Notes under the pieces: generated by a model | The model's input: the letters and a program-made list of their open reading frames with translations, nothing else | Databases searched by the model: none | What the model was told of the DNA's origin: nothing | Source: Nemophila menziesii | Lineage: Eukaryota > Streptophyta > Magnoliopsida > Boraginales > Hydrophyllaceae | DNA: 64,000 bases | Reading direction: 5' to 3' | Assembly: GCA_029959085.1 (NCBI GenBank) | Contig: JARWIR010000011.1 | Coordinates: 4,961,840 to 5,025,839 of the forward strand | Shown here: piece by piece, positions 25,429 through 39,095 of the stretch | Numbering within the stretch: position 1 is the first letter of the stretch | Layout of the letters: the number at the start of each line of letters is the position of its first letter | Translations under genes and position numbers: made by a program

Positions 25429-26608
25429 GGTCTTGTGCAGGCTTGGTGGAAAGGTGAGTGTGAAGATGGTCAAGAATAGTCATTGGCGGCGGTTCGCTGT
25501 AAGTGAAAAGAGATGAGATTAGGTTAAAAATAAACTTTAATTTGGGTTCTTTTTGTTTTTGCGTGTCTTATGGTGATGGAATTATTTTTCCTTTTTTTAT
25601 AATGGAATAATGGATTTGCTAATCAGTATTTTGTTTGATGTTTGGGTATTAAATATATATATGTTTTAAAATTAAAATATAATTAATTAATGAAAAGTGG
25701 GGTCAGAAATAATCTTGGCCATCACTTATGTTGGGGTCAGAATCAATTCTAGCCACCACTGGAGAATGTTTTTTTATCAATAAATTAAACTTTTACTAAA
25801 ATAAGCTCAACCTCCAATGTCATTACAACTTTCACCTACTAGTGCCGAGCAAATATAAATCGACCTACTTTAACTATTACATAATAAGCCTATTACAATT
25901 TTAATCAAAACTAAAGAAAGAAACTCTAGACTATTAGGCCCAATAAGCTAATTGGACTCTATTTTAATAATAAGAGAATCAGCTTCTTTGCTTTTGTATT
26001 TTCTCTTACCCACTTTCACATAGACTAGAATGTAAATACTTTTCCATATATGATCTTCACATAGGAAATTCCCACCATGTTACCTTTCATTTATCTCCCA
26101 CTATGCACAGTATATATAAGTAGTAATAAATGTCCCCACAATATCAACAACTTCTACACAATGAATTAAATTAATTATATTAATCAATTCTTCCAAGTAT
26201 TCAGGATTAACCTTAACATTACACCTCTCAAGCATCTTCAATAAAATTCGCATTGTGAAAGAGCATCTTATAAATAAGTGATTAACTTCTTCTATATTAG
26301 CATTGCAGAAACATAAGAGTGGGTTAACTTGCATTTCCGAACTGAGCATCCTAGCTTTGGTAGATAATCTGTCTTGAAAGCATAACCAAGCAGCAAATGC
26401 ATACCTCTGTATACAAGACTTTGTCCATACTAGTTTCCACCACTTTACTTCACTCTTCTCAACTGCAATTTTCTCAAGGGTTTTCTTGAAGGAGAAACCA
26501 CTTATATTACTCTCCTTCCATATAATAATATCATCGCCACTAGAAATTTTAATATTACAGATATGAGGGAGTAATTTGCCCACAATAGGAGGCAATTTCC
26601 ATCTATTA
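25429..26608 (-). repeat. Macrosatellite unit 6, first part (cut by inversion junction 1)
   Basis: Normal unit sequence to the ccatctatta motif ending at 26608, where it stops inside the LINE fragment. The missing continuation is at the far end of the inverted block (58388-62045). The two parts plus about 258 missing bases add to about 5,096 bp, matching a D unit without the 20-bp deletion (5,095 bp). Confidence 0.88.
25769..26608 (-). mobile_element. LINE zf-RVT fragment, unit 6 part (truncated at junction 1)
   Basis: A 164-codon frame at 26101-26595 covers the PPIVGK segment through the zinc-ligand region without a stop. It carries the D-type IQRYAF (in place of IPRYAF) and FIRCSF variants, plus a private Met in FTMRILL. 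The upstream IWDKWL part is missing because the inversion breakpoint falls just 5' of this frame. Confidence 0.83.
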
Positions 26609-26626
26609 ACTTTACTAAGTTAATCA
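26609..26626. other. 18-bp filler at inversion junction 1
   Basis: The bases between the last match to the left unit (26608) and the first match to the right unit (26627) fit neither flank in place. Part of the filler, with the first bases of the flank (aagttaatcactta, 26617-26630), equals a 14-mer found inside the LINE fragment itself, for example at about 27001. The first nine bases (actttacta) also occur in the LINE 5' part. An 8-bp inverted repeat, tactaagt/acttagta, spans 26613-26633. This looks like templated end-joining filler, though such short matches can arise by chance in AT-rich DNA. Confidence 0.7.
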
Positions 26627-26834
26627 CTTAGTAGCGAGGACATTAACTGTAATAAAACTATTTCTTCATTCTATGGGGGTAATAGATGGAAATTGCCTCC
26701 TATTGTGGGCAAATTACTCCCTCCTATCTGTAATATTAAAATTTCTAGTGGGGATGATATTATTATATGGAAGGAGAGTAATATAAGTGGTTTCTCCTTC
26801 AAGAAAACCCTTGAGAAAATTGCAGTTGAGAAGA
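26627..26834 (+). repeat. Inverted duplication flanking the block, left copy (208 bp)
   Basis: This segment, from cttagtagcg to ttgagaaga, is the reverse complement of 62046-62253 apart from rare substitutions such as gaggac for gatgac at about 26637. It comes from the LINE fragment of unit 13. It is the part of that unit present at both ends of the inversion, as expected if staggered ends were filled in before rejoining. Confidence 0.82.
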
Positions 26835-27519
26835 CTGAAGTAAAGTGGTGGAAACTAGTATGGATAAAGTCTTGTATACCGAGGTATGCATTTGCTGCTT
26901 GGTTATGCTTTTAAGACAGATTATCTACAAAAGCTAGGATGCTCAGTTCGGAAATGCAAGTTAACCCACTCTTATGTTTCTGCAATGCTAATATAGAAGA
27001 AGTTAATCACTTATTTATAAGCTGCTCTTTCTAAAAGCGAATTTTATTGAAGATGCTTGAGAGGTGTAATGTTAAGGTTAATCCTGCATACTTGGAAGAA
27101 TTGATTAATATAATTAATTTAATTCATTATGTAGAAGTTGTTGATATTGTGGGGACATTTATTACTACTTATATATACTGTGTATAGTGGGAGATAAATG
27201 AAAGGTAACATGGTGGGAATTTCCTATGTGAAGATCATATATGGAAAAGTATTTACATTCTAGTCCATGTGAAAGTGGGAAAGAGAAAATACAAAAGCTA
27301 AGAAGCAGATTCTCTTATTATTTAAATAGAGTCCAATTAGCTTATTGTGCCTAATAGTCTAGAGTTTCTTTCTGTAGTTTTGATTAAAATTTTAATAGGC
27401 TTATTATGTAATAGTTAAAGTAGGTCGATTTATATTTGCTCGGCACTAGTAGGTGAAAGTTGTAATGACATTGGAGTTTGAGCTTATTTTAGTAAAAGTT
27501 TAATTTATTGATAAAAAAA
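26627..27519 (+). mobile_element. LINE zf-RVT fragment, unit 13 part (pseudogene)
   Basis: The open piece 26693-26914 covers PPIVGK to WLCF and ends at the CAA-to-TAA stop shared with units 4, 5 and 12. The ligand region downstream contains the additional TAA of unit 5. The 3' region ends in the A7 run at 27519. The 5' part is cut by junction 1. Confidence 0.83.
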
Positions 27520-28959
27520 CATTCTCCAGTGGTGGCTAGAATTGATTCTGACCCCAACATAAGTGATGGCCAAGATTATTTCTGACCCCTCTTTTCATTA
27601 ATTAATTATATTTTAATTTTAAAAAATATATATATTTAATACCCAAACATCAAACAAAAAACTGATTAGCAAATCCATTATTCCATTATAAAAAAAAGGA
27701 AAAATAATTCCATCACCATAAGACACGCAAAAACAAAAGGAACCCAAATTAAAGTTTATTTTTAACCTAATCTCATCTCTTTTCACTTACAGCCACGGCC
27801 GCCAATGACTATTCTCGACCATCTTCACACTCACCTTTCCACCAAGGCTGCACAAGACCATTCTCCACCATAGAAGAACCCAAATTAAGGTTTAATTTTA
27901 AACCCGAGCTCATCTTGTTACAGTCCATAAACAATTGATTTAGGAGACACTTCCCAAGGCAACCTACCCTTTCTAAGGTACCCATATCTTGTTTTATATA
28001 TGAATGTGTATGTTTTGTCACTTCTTATTTTTTGTTTTTAAAATTTTTAGATTAAGATCGTTCCTACAAAGCCTATTGAAGTCATCCTAGGTACGTTTTT
28101 CAATTCTTGCTCAATTATGTGAATAATAAATATTGTTTATTATGTATCCATCATTTGATTCATCAAACTTTGATCCGTGCAAAGAACCCCCTATCTCAGT
28201 CAATGTAGAATTCATTAATAGTAATTAAGTTAGAGTAAATTTTTTATTGATTTAGATGGTCGAGTTTGTAAAATTGTATTTTTGTAGCTCTTGTCATGTG
28301 TGTTTCAACCATGCAAAATAACATCCAGATTAAATTTTCGGATCCATAGTCTTCTTCTTCTGTGTAGTACATGTTTGATAATAATCTCAAAACCGTTAAA
28401 AAATAATCAAAAAAAATATAATAAGAGTAAAATATTTTGTAAATAAAATTCAAACTTTTATTATTCAGTTGCATTATTTATATCTATGTTAAATGATCGC
28501 AAAGAAACTATTTAAATTAATGGTTTCTTTCCTTCTCTTTCTTTTTCATTCGAAACCATTCAAATTTAATTTCCAAATCCAATTTTTCTTTCTAGTTGAT
28601 TGCGCTTTTTCATTTCTTCTTTGGCTTCCCTTCCAAGCCGTTAAAATTCAATTTCTCTTAATGCTCAATGTAATTTACTAAAAATTATTTGATTGAGATA
28701 TTGTTTGTCAATATTATTTAGAAGCATATGTATTTTATTTTACGATTGATGATGATGAATATCTATTTGGTTGGATTTTAACTTTGATTTAATATTTAGT
28801 CTCTCTAATCATAGATATATCAAAAGATAGCCTTAATATTTTATTTACATCATATTTGATAGATTGTTGTTGGTTTTGCAAATGTTTAAAAGATGGCCTC
28901 AATTTTGTGTTGACAATTTTAAATAATAAGTAGTTTTAAACTTAATTATGAAGTTACTT

Positions 28960-30230
28960 ATGTATCAATATGTATTTTTATATTTTTATGAATAAGCAAT
29001 TCTATATATTACTCATTTCGTACAACCCTTACAACACCCCATTTTACATGGTGTGATTTGACTGAAAATTATTTCATTTCAAATTAAACCACACCACATA
29101 AGGGGTGGTATATTGCATTCTTATTTATAGATTATATAATATATATGAGCAAAATTAAATCTTATATGAAGATAAAAAAATTAATATAAAATAAAATGCT
29201 TATTTTATGAATCATATTAACAAACATATTCAACAATTATACAAGTAAACAAGAAACTCATTAAATTCATTTATTCATATAAACATACATATAATAATAG
29301 AAAATATACCAATAAAGAAAATTTATAAAAAAGGTATTACGATAGAAGCGAGATCAAATTCAATCAAACACTTACAAAATAATTAAGTTACACAATGGAT
29401 AAAAGTTAATCACGAAACTGGATATGTACATATATGTTGATACACATCGAAATTACTCAATTACAACCATAAATATTTCATATATGATGAGAATTACTAA
29501 TATTCTAAGATACATACCATCAAGATCTATTTTTAAAATCTATTACATAACTCGAGAAAGATAAAATAAAATTATTAGTATGCAATAAAATAAAAAAATT
29601 ATTTTATTTTTTCTCTATAATTATTTTTATCTTTTTTGAGTTATGTAATAGATTTTTAAAATAGATCTTGATGGTAAGTATCTTAGAGTATTTGTAATTC
29701 TCATCTTATATGAAAGATCTATGTTTGTAATTGACGAATATCGATATGTATCACAATATATGTATATATCAAGTTTCGTGATTAAGTTTTATCAAGTATC
29801 TAACTTAATTATTTTGTAAGTGTTAGAATGAATTTGATCTTGCATCTATCTTAATACCTTGTTGTTTAAATCTCTTTTATAGGTACAATTTCTATTATTA
29901 TATGTTTGTTTATATGGATAACTGAAGATAATGAGTTTCTTGTTTACTTGTATAATTGTTAAATATTTTTAGTTAATACGATTCATAAAATAAGCATTTT
30001 ATTTTATATTTTTCTTATCCTCGTATAAGATTTAATGTTGCTCGTATATATTTCTTGATTTTTTAAGAATAATTTTTTATACTACCTCCTTATATGGCGT
30101 GCTTTGATTGGAAATTAAATAATTTGCAATCAAATCACACCACGTAAAAGAGGAGGTATGAGGGTTGTATGAAATGAGTGATATATAGAATTAATCATTT
30201 ACGAATAGGGAAAAATGCATATTGATACAT
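28960..30230. repeat. Long imperfect palindrome, unit 12
   Basis: Arms run from atgtatcaatatgtat at 28960 to gcatattgatacat ending at 30230. It is the mirror image of the unit 4 copy, with the same tctctataattatttttat centre. One nested-hairpin stem has acaacacccc near 29031 in place of acaccacccc, which weakens that stem. Confidence 0.85.
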
Positions 30231-31393
30231 AATTATACGAGTATCAAAATCCAAGTAAGTGCCGACTCACAATCGATTCAATTAGTAAGATTTGTTTATG
30301 AATACTTTTTAAGTTTTTTCCATTATATAAACCGTTTTGACTAAATATGTATATGTTGAATAGATGGTTGGTGGTTCCTGGATGAATGTTATACGGAGCT
30401 TTGCGAGGCTTGTTTGGGTGCAATTAAGATCGAGCGAATGCAACCCATGTAATTCATTATTTATTAAATGCATTAAATCATGTTTTTAACCACTACAGGT
30501 TCTTAATTTTGTTATCTACTTTTTGAATTTATTAGTTTTACTAAACTTGTTGTATGGAATATTATATCATTATAAAATCTAAATTTCAGCTATAATTCTA
30601 AAACATAGAATTTTAATCCACTTACTTAGTTAATCGTGTTTTTAGTTCACATAGATCATTTTCATATTCAAGACATAATAAAAATAATAGAAATACTCAT
30701 TTATTATATTAATTTGAAAGATGCAGAATATCTTTTTAAATTAAGAGGCAGGGTTAATAAACTTAATAATATACCATCCATATTAATCTTAAGAACATAA
30801 ATGTATAATATATTAATAAATATGGTATATAATCCCTATATCTTAAAAAATATTAACTGTATAATTATTAGAATTCCAAATAACCATCTTATTTATATCA
30901 CCAAAATCTCCATCCATTATTATATATTTAGTTTTTTATTTTCAGGAATAAAAATTATCACGTCTTATTTTTATAGGACTAAGTTATAATTCATATAGGA
31001 TTAGGGTAAAAATATATTTAAATTTTCCAAATTCTATTTATGTTAATGGTGAAAATTAGTATATTTAGATTTATCATAATTATATAATTAATTGGTATGA
31101 ATTTAGTATTAAGTTACTTGGATTTTAAAGCTACTGGTACTTTAAATAACCAAAACAAGAAAGAGGCACGACAACACAGTAAAAAGATATCAAAGAATTT
31201 CATACTTTAAGTATTTATACCTGATATTTGTAAAATCATGACCAGCAATCTTATCATTCACCTCATAATACACTGTTATTTATACAAATATTCAAGTCAA
31301 ACCAAATTAGCAAAATGTTTAATTAATTAACTATTTTTTGTTGATATAAATAAATTCAAACATAAATTATTAAAACAAAAAAGAGTGAATATT

Positions 31394-32611
31394 TGCTCTA
31401 GTAAAGTACAAGGAGGTCTTGTGGTATTCCAATTATTGAAGATATAAATAAAGTCAGTCTCTTAGCTACTTTCTGGAGAATATACTCACAAAAACACAAT
31501 TTGTAAATTTGTGGGTTCATCATAATATCATTAAAGGCAGGTGTATCTGGAGCTTGAATATAAAACTAGCTCACACATGGATATGGAATCAGATTTTGAA
31601 GATCAGGTACCTAGCTTAGTACTTTATTACTCATGTTATAAGGAATGGTAAGAATACATTCTTAATTTGGGATAAATGGCTAGGTGGAAAAAATTCACAA
31701 GAATTATTAGGAATTGATCTTAGTAGCGATGACATTAACTGTAATAAAACTATTTCTTCATTCTATGGGGGTAATAGATAGAAATTGCCTCCTATTGTGG
31801 GCAAATTACTCCCTCCTATCTGTAATATTAAAATTTCTAGTGGGGATGATATTATTATATGGAAGGAGAGTAATATAAGTGGTTTCTCCTTCAAGAAAAC
31901 CCTTGAGAAAATTGCAGTTGAGAAGACTGAAGTAAAGTGGTGGAAACTAGTATGGATAAAGTCTTGTATACCGAGGTATGCATTTGCTGCTTGGTTATGC
32001 TTTTAAGACAGATTATCTACCAAAGCTAGGATGCTCAGTTCGGAAATGCAAGTTAACCCACTCTTATGTTTCTGCAATGCTAATATAGAAGAAGTTAATC
32101 ACTTATTTATAAGCTGCTCTTTCACAAAGCGAATTTTATTGAAGATGCTTGAGAGGTGTAATGTTAAGGTTAATCCTGCATACTTGGAAGAATTGATTAA
32201 TATAATTAATTTAATTCATTATGTAGAAGTTGTTGATATTGTGGGGACATTTATTACTACTTATATATACTGTGTATAGTGGGAGATAAATGAAAGGTAA
32301 CATGGTGGGAATTTCCTATGTGAAGATCGTATATGGAAAAGTATTTACATTCTAGTCCATGTGAAAGTGGGAAAGAGAAAATACAAAAGCTAAGAAGCAG
32401 ATTCTCTTATTATTTAAATAGAGTCCAATTAGCTTATTGTGCCTAATAGTCTAGAGTTTCTTTCTGTAGTTTTGATTAAAATTTTAATAGGCTTATTATG
32501 TAATAGTTAAAGTAGGTCGATTTATATTTGCTCGGCACTAGTAGGTGAAAGTTGTAATGACATTGGAGGTTGAGCTTATTTTAGTAAAAGTTTAATTTAT
32601 TGATAAAAAAA
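31394..32611 (+). mobile_element. LINE zf-RVT fragment, unit 12 (pseudogene)
   Basis: The frame is broken at three visible places: the Tyr-to-stop in LAYYF (about 31617), a private TGG-to-TAG at 31779-31781 just before the PPIVGK segment, and the shared stop after WLCF. The remaining open pieces are 31785-32006 and 32031-32279; the second retains C-x-C...H-x4-C. Confidence 0.83.
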
Positions 32612-34023
32612 TTTCTCCAGTGGTGGCTAGAATTGATTCTGACCCCAACATAAGTGATGGCCAAGATTATTTCTGACCCCACTTTTCATTAATTAATTAT
32701 ATTTTAATTTTAAAAAATACAAAAAACTGATTAGCAAATCCATTATTCCATTATAAAAAAAAGGAAAAATAATTCCATCACCATATGACACGCAAAAAAA
32801 AGAACCCAAATTAAAGTTTATTTTTTAACCTAATCTCATCTCTTTTCACTTACACCCACCGCAGCCAATGACTATTCTCGACCATCTTCACACTCACAAT
32901 TCCACCAAGCCTGCACAAGACCATTCTCCACCATAGAAGAACCCAAATTAAGGTTTAATTTTAAACCCAAGCTCATCTTTTTATAGTCCATAAACAATTG
33001 ATTTAGGAGACACTTCCCAAGGCAACCTACCCTTTCTAAGGCACCCATGTCTTGTTTTATATATGATGGTGTATGTTTTGTCACTTCTTATTTTTTGTTT
33101 GTAAAATTTTTATATTAAGATCGTTCCTACAAAGCCTATTGAAGTCATCCTAGGTAAGTGTTTCAATTCTTGCATAATTATGTGAATAAAAAATATTGTT
33201 TATTATGTATCCATCATTTGATTCATCAAACTTTGATCCGTGCAAAGAACCCCCTATCTCAGTCAATGTAGTATTCATTAATAGTAATTAAGTTAGAGTA
33301 AATTTTTGATTGATTTAAATGGTCGAGTTTGTAAAATTGTATTTTTTGTAGCTCTTGTCATGTGTGTTTCAACCATGCAAAATAACATCCAGATTAAATT
33401 TTCGGATCCATAGTCTTCTTCTTCTGTGTAGTACATGTTTGATAATAATCTCAAAACCGTTAAAAAATAATCAAAAAAAATATAATAAGAGTAAAATATT
33501 TTGTAAATAAAATTCAAACTTTTATTGTTCAGTTGCATTATTTATATCTATGTTAAATGATCGCAAAGAAACTATTTAAATTAATGGTTTCTTTCCTTCT
33601 CTTTCTTTTTCATTCGAAACCATTCAAATTTAATTTCCAAATCCAATTTCTCTTTCTAGTTGATTGCGCTTTTTCATTTCTTCTTTGGCTTCCCTTCCAA
33701 GCCGTTACAATTCAATTTCTCTTAATGCTCAATGTAATTTACTAAAAATTATTTGATTGAGATATAGTTTGTCAATATTATTTAGAAGCATATGTATTTT
33801 ATTTTACGATTGATGATGATGAATATCTAGTTGGTTGGATTTTAACTTTGATTTAATATTTAGTCTCTCTAATCATAGATATATCAAAAGATAGCCTTAA
33901 TCTTTTATTTACATCATATTTGATAGATTGTTGTTGGTTTTGCAAATGTTTAAAAGATGGCATCAATTTTGTGTTGACAATTTTAAATAATAAGTAGTTT
34001 TAAACTTAATTATGAAGTTACTT

Positions 34024-35297
34024 ATGTATCAATATGTATTTTTATCTTTTTATACATAAGTAATTCTATATATTACTCATTTCTTACAACCCTTACACCA
34101 CCTCATTTTACGTGGTGTGATTTGACTGAAAATTATTTCATTTCAAATTAAACCACACCACATAAGGGGTGGTATATTGCATTCTTATTTAAAGATTATA
34201 TAATATATATGAGCAAAATTAAATCTTATATGAAGATAAAAAAATTAATATAAAATAAAATGCTTATTTTATGAATCATATTAACAAACATATTCAACAA
34301 TTATACAAGTAAACAAGAAACTCATTAAATTCATTTATGCATATAAACATGCATATAATAATAGAAAATATACCAATAAAGAAAATTAAAAAAAAGGTAT
34401 TACGATAGAAGCGAGATCAAATTCAATCAAACACTTACAAAATAATTAAGTTACACAATGGATAAAACTTAATCACGAAACTAGATATGTACATATATGT
34501 TGATACACATCGAAATTACTCAATTACAACCATAAATATTTCATATATGATGAGAATTACTAATATTCTAAGATACATACCATCAAGATCTATTTTTAAA
34601 ATCTATTACATAACTCGAGAAAGATAAAACAAAATTATTAGTATGCAATAAAATAAAAAAAATATTTTATTTTTTTCCCTATAATTAATTTTTTTCTTTT
34701 TTGAGTTATGTAATAGATTTTTAAAATAGATCTTGATGGTAAGTATCTTAGAGTATTAGTAATTCTCATCTTATATGAAAGATCTATATTTGTAATTGAC
34801 AGATATCGATATGTATCACAATATATGTATATATCATGTTTCGTGGTTAAGTTTTATCAAGTATCTAACTTAATTATTTTGTAAGTGTTAGAATGAATTT
34901 GATCTCGCATCTATCTTAATACCTTGTTGTTTAAATCTCTTTTATAGGTACAATTTCTATTATTATATGTTTGTTTATATGGTTAACTGAAGTTAATGAG
35001 TTTCTTGTTTACTTGTATAGTTGTTAAATATTTTTAGTTAATACGATTCATAAAATAAGCATTTTATTTTATACTTATTTTTTATCCTCGTATAAGATTT
35101 AATGTTGCTCGTATATATTTCTTGATTTTTTAAGAATAATTTTTTATACCACCTCCTTATATGGCGTGCTTTGATTGGAAATTAAATAATTTGCAATCAA
35201 ATCACACCACGTAAAAGAGGAGGTATGAGGGTTGTATGAAATGAGTGATATATAGAATTACTCATTTATGAAAAGGGAAAAATGCATATTGATACAT
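34024..35297. repeat. Long imperfect palindrome, unit 11
   Basis: Mirror image of the unit 3 palindrome, with the same enlarged centre (ccctataattaatttttttc near 34678), so the tip variant was already present before units 3 and 11 were duplicated. Confidence 0.85.
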
Positions 35298-36453
35298 AAT
35301 TATACGAGTATCAAAATCCAAGTAAGTGCCGACTCACAGTCGATTCAATTAGTAAGATTTGTTTATGAATACTTTTTAAGTTTTTTCCATTATATAAACT
35401 GTTTTGACTAAATATGAATATGTTGAATAGATGGTTGGTGGTTCCTGGATGAATGTTGTTATACGGAGCTTTGCGAGGCTTGTTTGGGTGCAATTAAGAT
35501 CGAGCGAAATGCATCCCATGTAATTCATTATTTATTAAATGCATTAAATCATGTTTTTAACCACTACAGTTTCTTAATTTTGTTATCTACTTTTTTAATT
35601 TATTAGTTTTACTAAACTTGTTGTATGGAATATTATATCATTATAAAATCTAAATTTCAGCTATAATTCTAAAACATAGAATTTTAAACCACGTACTTAG
35701 TTAATCGTGTTTTTAGTTCACATAGATCATTTTCATATTCAAGACATAATAAAAATAATAGAAATACTCATTTATTATATTAATTTGAAAGATGCAGAAT
35801 ATCTTTTTAAATTAAGAGGCAGGGTTAATAAATTTAATAATATACCATCCATATTAATCTTAAGAACATAAATGTATAATATATTAATAAATATGGTATA
35901 TAATCCCTATATCTTAAAAAATATTAACTTTATAATTATTAGAATTCCAAATAACCATCTTATTTATATCACCAAAATCTCCATCCATTATTATATATTT
36001 AGTTTTTTATTTTTCAGGAATATCTTATTTTTATAGGACTAAGTTATAATTCATATAGGATTAGGGTAAAAATATATTTAAATTTTCCAAATTCTATTTA
36101 TGTTAATGGTGAAAAGTAGTATATTTAGATTTATCATAATTATATAATTAATTGGTATGAATTTAGTATTAAGTTACTTGGATTTTAAAGCTACTGGTAC
36201 TTTAAATAACCAAAACAAGAAAGAGGCACGACAACACAATAAAAAGATATCAATTAATTTCATACTTTAAGTATTTATACCTGATATTTGTAAAATCATG
36301 ACCAGCAATCTTATCATTCACCTCATAATACATTGTTATTTATAAAAATATTCAAGTCAAACCAAATTAGCAAAATGTTTAATTAATTAACTATTTTTTG
36401 TTGATATAAATAAATTCAAACATAAATTATTAAAACAAAAAAGAGTGAATATT

Positions 36454-37670
36454 TGCTCTAGTAAAGTACAAGGAGGTCTTGTGGTATTCCAATTATTGAA
36501 GATATAAATAAAGTCATTCACTTAGCTACTTTCTGGAGAATATACTCACAAAAACACAATTTGTAAATTTGTGGGTTCATCATAATATCATTAAAGGCAG
36601 GTGTATCTGGAGCTTGAATATAAAACTAGCTCACACATGAATATGGAATCAGATTTCGAAGATTAAGTACCTAGCTTATTACTTTATTACTCATGTTATA
36701 AGGAATGGTAAGAATACATTCTTAATTTGGGATAAATGGCTAGGTGGAAAAAATTCACAAGAATTCTTAGGAATTGATCTTAGTAACGATGACATTAACT
36801 GTAATAAAACAATTTCTTCATTCTATGGGGTAATAGATGGAAATTGCCTCCTATTGTGGGCAAATTACTCCCTCATATCTGTAATATTAAAATTTCAAGT
36901 GGGGATGATATTATTATATGGAAGGAGAGTAATATAAGTGGTTTCTCCTTCAAGAAAACCCTTGAGAAAATTGCAGTTGAGAAGAGTGAAGTAAAGTGGT
37001 GGAAACTAGTATGGACAAAGTCTTATATACCGAGGTAAGCATTTGCTGCTTGGTTATGCTTACAAGACAGATTATCTACCAAAGCTAGGATGCTCAATTC
37101 GGAAATGCAAGTTAACCCACTCTTATGTTTCTGCAATGCTAATATAGAAGAAGTTAATCAGTTATTTATAAGCTGCTCTTTCACAAAGCGAATTTTATTG
37201 AAGATGCTTGAGAGGTGTAATGTTAAGGTTAATCCTGAATACTTGGAAGAATTGATTAATATAATTAATTTAATTCATTGTGTAGAAGTTGTTGATATTG
37301 TGGGGACATTTATTACTACTTATATATACTGTGTATAGTGGGAGATAAATGAAAGGTAACATGGTGGGAATTTCCTATGTGAAGATCATATATGGAAAAG
37401 TATTTACATTCTAGTCCATGTGAAAGTGGGTAAGAGAAAATACAAAAGCAAAGAAGCTGATTCTCTTATTATTAAAATAGAGTCCAATTAGTTTATTGGG
37501 CCTAATAGTCTAGAGTTTCTTTCTTTAGTTTTGATCAAAATTGTAATAGGCTTATTATGTAATAGTTAAAGTAGGTCGATTTATATTTGCTCGACACTAG
37601 TAGGTGAAAGTTGTAATGACATTGGAGGTTGAGCTTATTTTAGTAAAAGTTTAATTTATTGATAAAAAAA
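36454..37670 (+). mobile_element. LINE zf-RVT fragment, unit 11 (pseudogene)
   Basis: The open pieces 36844-37038 and 37090-37338 are separated by the same TAT-to-TAA stop as in unit 3, and the upstream frame carries the same one-base G/C-run loss. The conserved SCIPR cysteine has become Tyr, and the ligand-side HLF motif reads QLF, so the presumed zinc-ligand His is lost. Confidence 0.83.
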
Positions 37671-39095
37671 CATTCTCCAGTGGTGGATAGAATTGATTCT
37701 GACCCCAACATAAGTGATGGCCAAGATTATTTCTGACCCCACTTTTCATTAATTAATTATATTTTAATTTTAAAAAATATATATATTTAATACCCAAACA
37801 TCAAACAAAAAACTGATTAGCAAATCCATTATTCCATTATAAAAAAAAGGAAAAATAATTCCATCACCATAAGACACGCAAAAACAAAAAGAACTCAAAT
37901 TAAAGTTTATTTTTAACCTAATCTCATCTCTTTTCACTTACACGCCACCGCCGCCAATGACTATTCTCGACCATCTTCACACTCACCTTTCCACCAAGCC
38001 TGCACAAGACCATTCTCCACCATAGAAGAACCCAAATTAAGGTTTAATTTTAAACCCGAGCTCATCTTTTTACAGTCCATAAACAATTGATTTAGGAGAC
38101 ACTTCCCAAGGCAGCCTACCCTTTCTAAGGTACCCATGTCTTGTTGTATATATGATTGTGTATGTTTTGTCACTTCTTATTCTTTGTTTGTAAAATTTTT
38201 AGATTAAGATCGTTCCTACAAAGCCTATTGAAGTCATCCTAGGTACGTTTTTCAATTCTTGCTCAATTATGTGAATAATAAATATTGTTTATTATGTATC
38301 CATCATTTGATTCATCAAACTTTGATCCGTGCAAAGAACCCCCTATCTCAGTCAATGTAGTATTCATTAATAGTAATTAAGTTAGAGTAAATTTTTGATT
38401 GATTTAAATGGTATTTTTTGTAGCTCTTGTCATGTGTGTTTCAACCATGCAAAATAACATCCAGATTAAATTTTCGGATCCATAGTCTTCTTCTTCTGTG
38501 TAGTACATGTTTGATAATAATCTCAAAACCGTTAAAAAATAATCAAAAAATATATAATAAGCGTAAAATATTTTGTAAATAAAATTCAAACTTTTATTGT
38601 TCAGTTGCATTATTTATATCTATGTTAAATGATCGCAAAAAAACTATTTAAATTAATGGTTTCTTTCCTTCTCTTTCTTTTTCATTCGAAACCATTCAAA
38701 TTCAATTCCCAAATCCAATTTCTCTTTCTAGTTGATTGCGCTTTTTCATTTCTTCTTTGGCTTCCCTTCCAAGCCGTTACAATTCAATTTCTCTTAATGC
38801 TCAATGTAATTTACTAAAAATTATTTGATTGAGATATAGTTTGTCAATATTATAAAGAAGGATATGTATTTTATTTTACGATTGATGATGATGAATATCT
38901 ATTTGGTTTGATTTTAACTTTGATTTAATATTTAGTCTCTCTAATCATAGATATATCAAAAGATAGCCTTAATATTTTATTTACATCATATTTGATAGAT
39001 TGTTGTTGGTTTTGCAAATGTTTAAAAGACGGACTCAATTTTGTGTTGACAATTTTAAATAATAAGTAGTTTTAAACTTAATTATGAAGTTACTT

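Larger units (their letters stand above)
26627..27859 (+). repeat. Macrosatellite unit 13, first part (inverted)
   Basis: 1,233 bp, corresponding to 20342-21573 of unit 5 (1,232 bp). It carries unit 5's private stop in the SFTKR stretch. The rest of the unit lies beyond the inverted block at 62046 onward. Confidence 0.87.
27860..32922 (+). repeat. Macrosatellite unit 12 (type B, inverted)
   Basis: 5,063 bp, against 5,064 bp for unit 4, with the same private markers: the deletion near 32717, the catatgacacgc variant near 32783 and the two LINE stops. Its inner side carries the atacaattttacaaactcg form shared with units 1 and 4. Confidence 0.92.
32923..38011 (+). repeat. Macrosatellite unit 11 (type A, inverted)
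   Basis: 5,089 bp, against 5,088 bp for unit 3, and carrying its three private markers: the shortened G run at about 36827, the TAA after IPR at about 37034 and the deletion at about 36025. Private differences from unit 3 include tcacaattcc near 32896 and an Asn in the MLNSEM position of the LINE. Confidence 0.92.
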
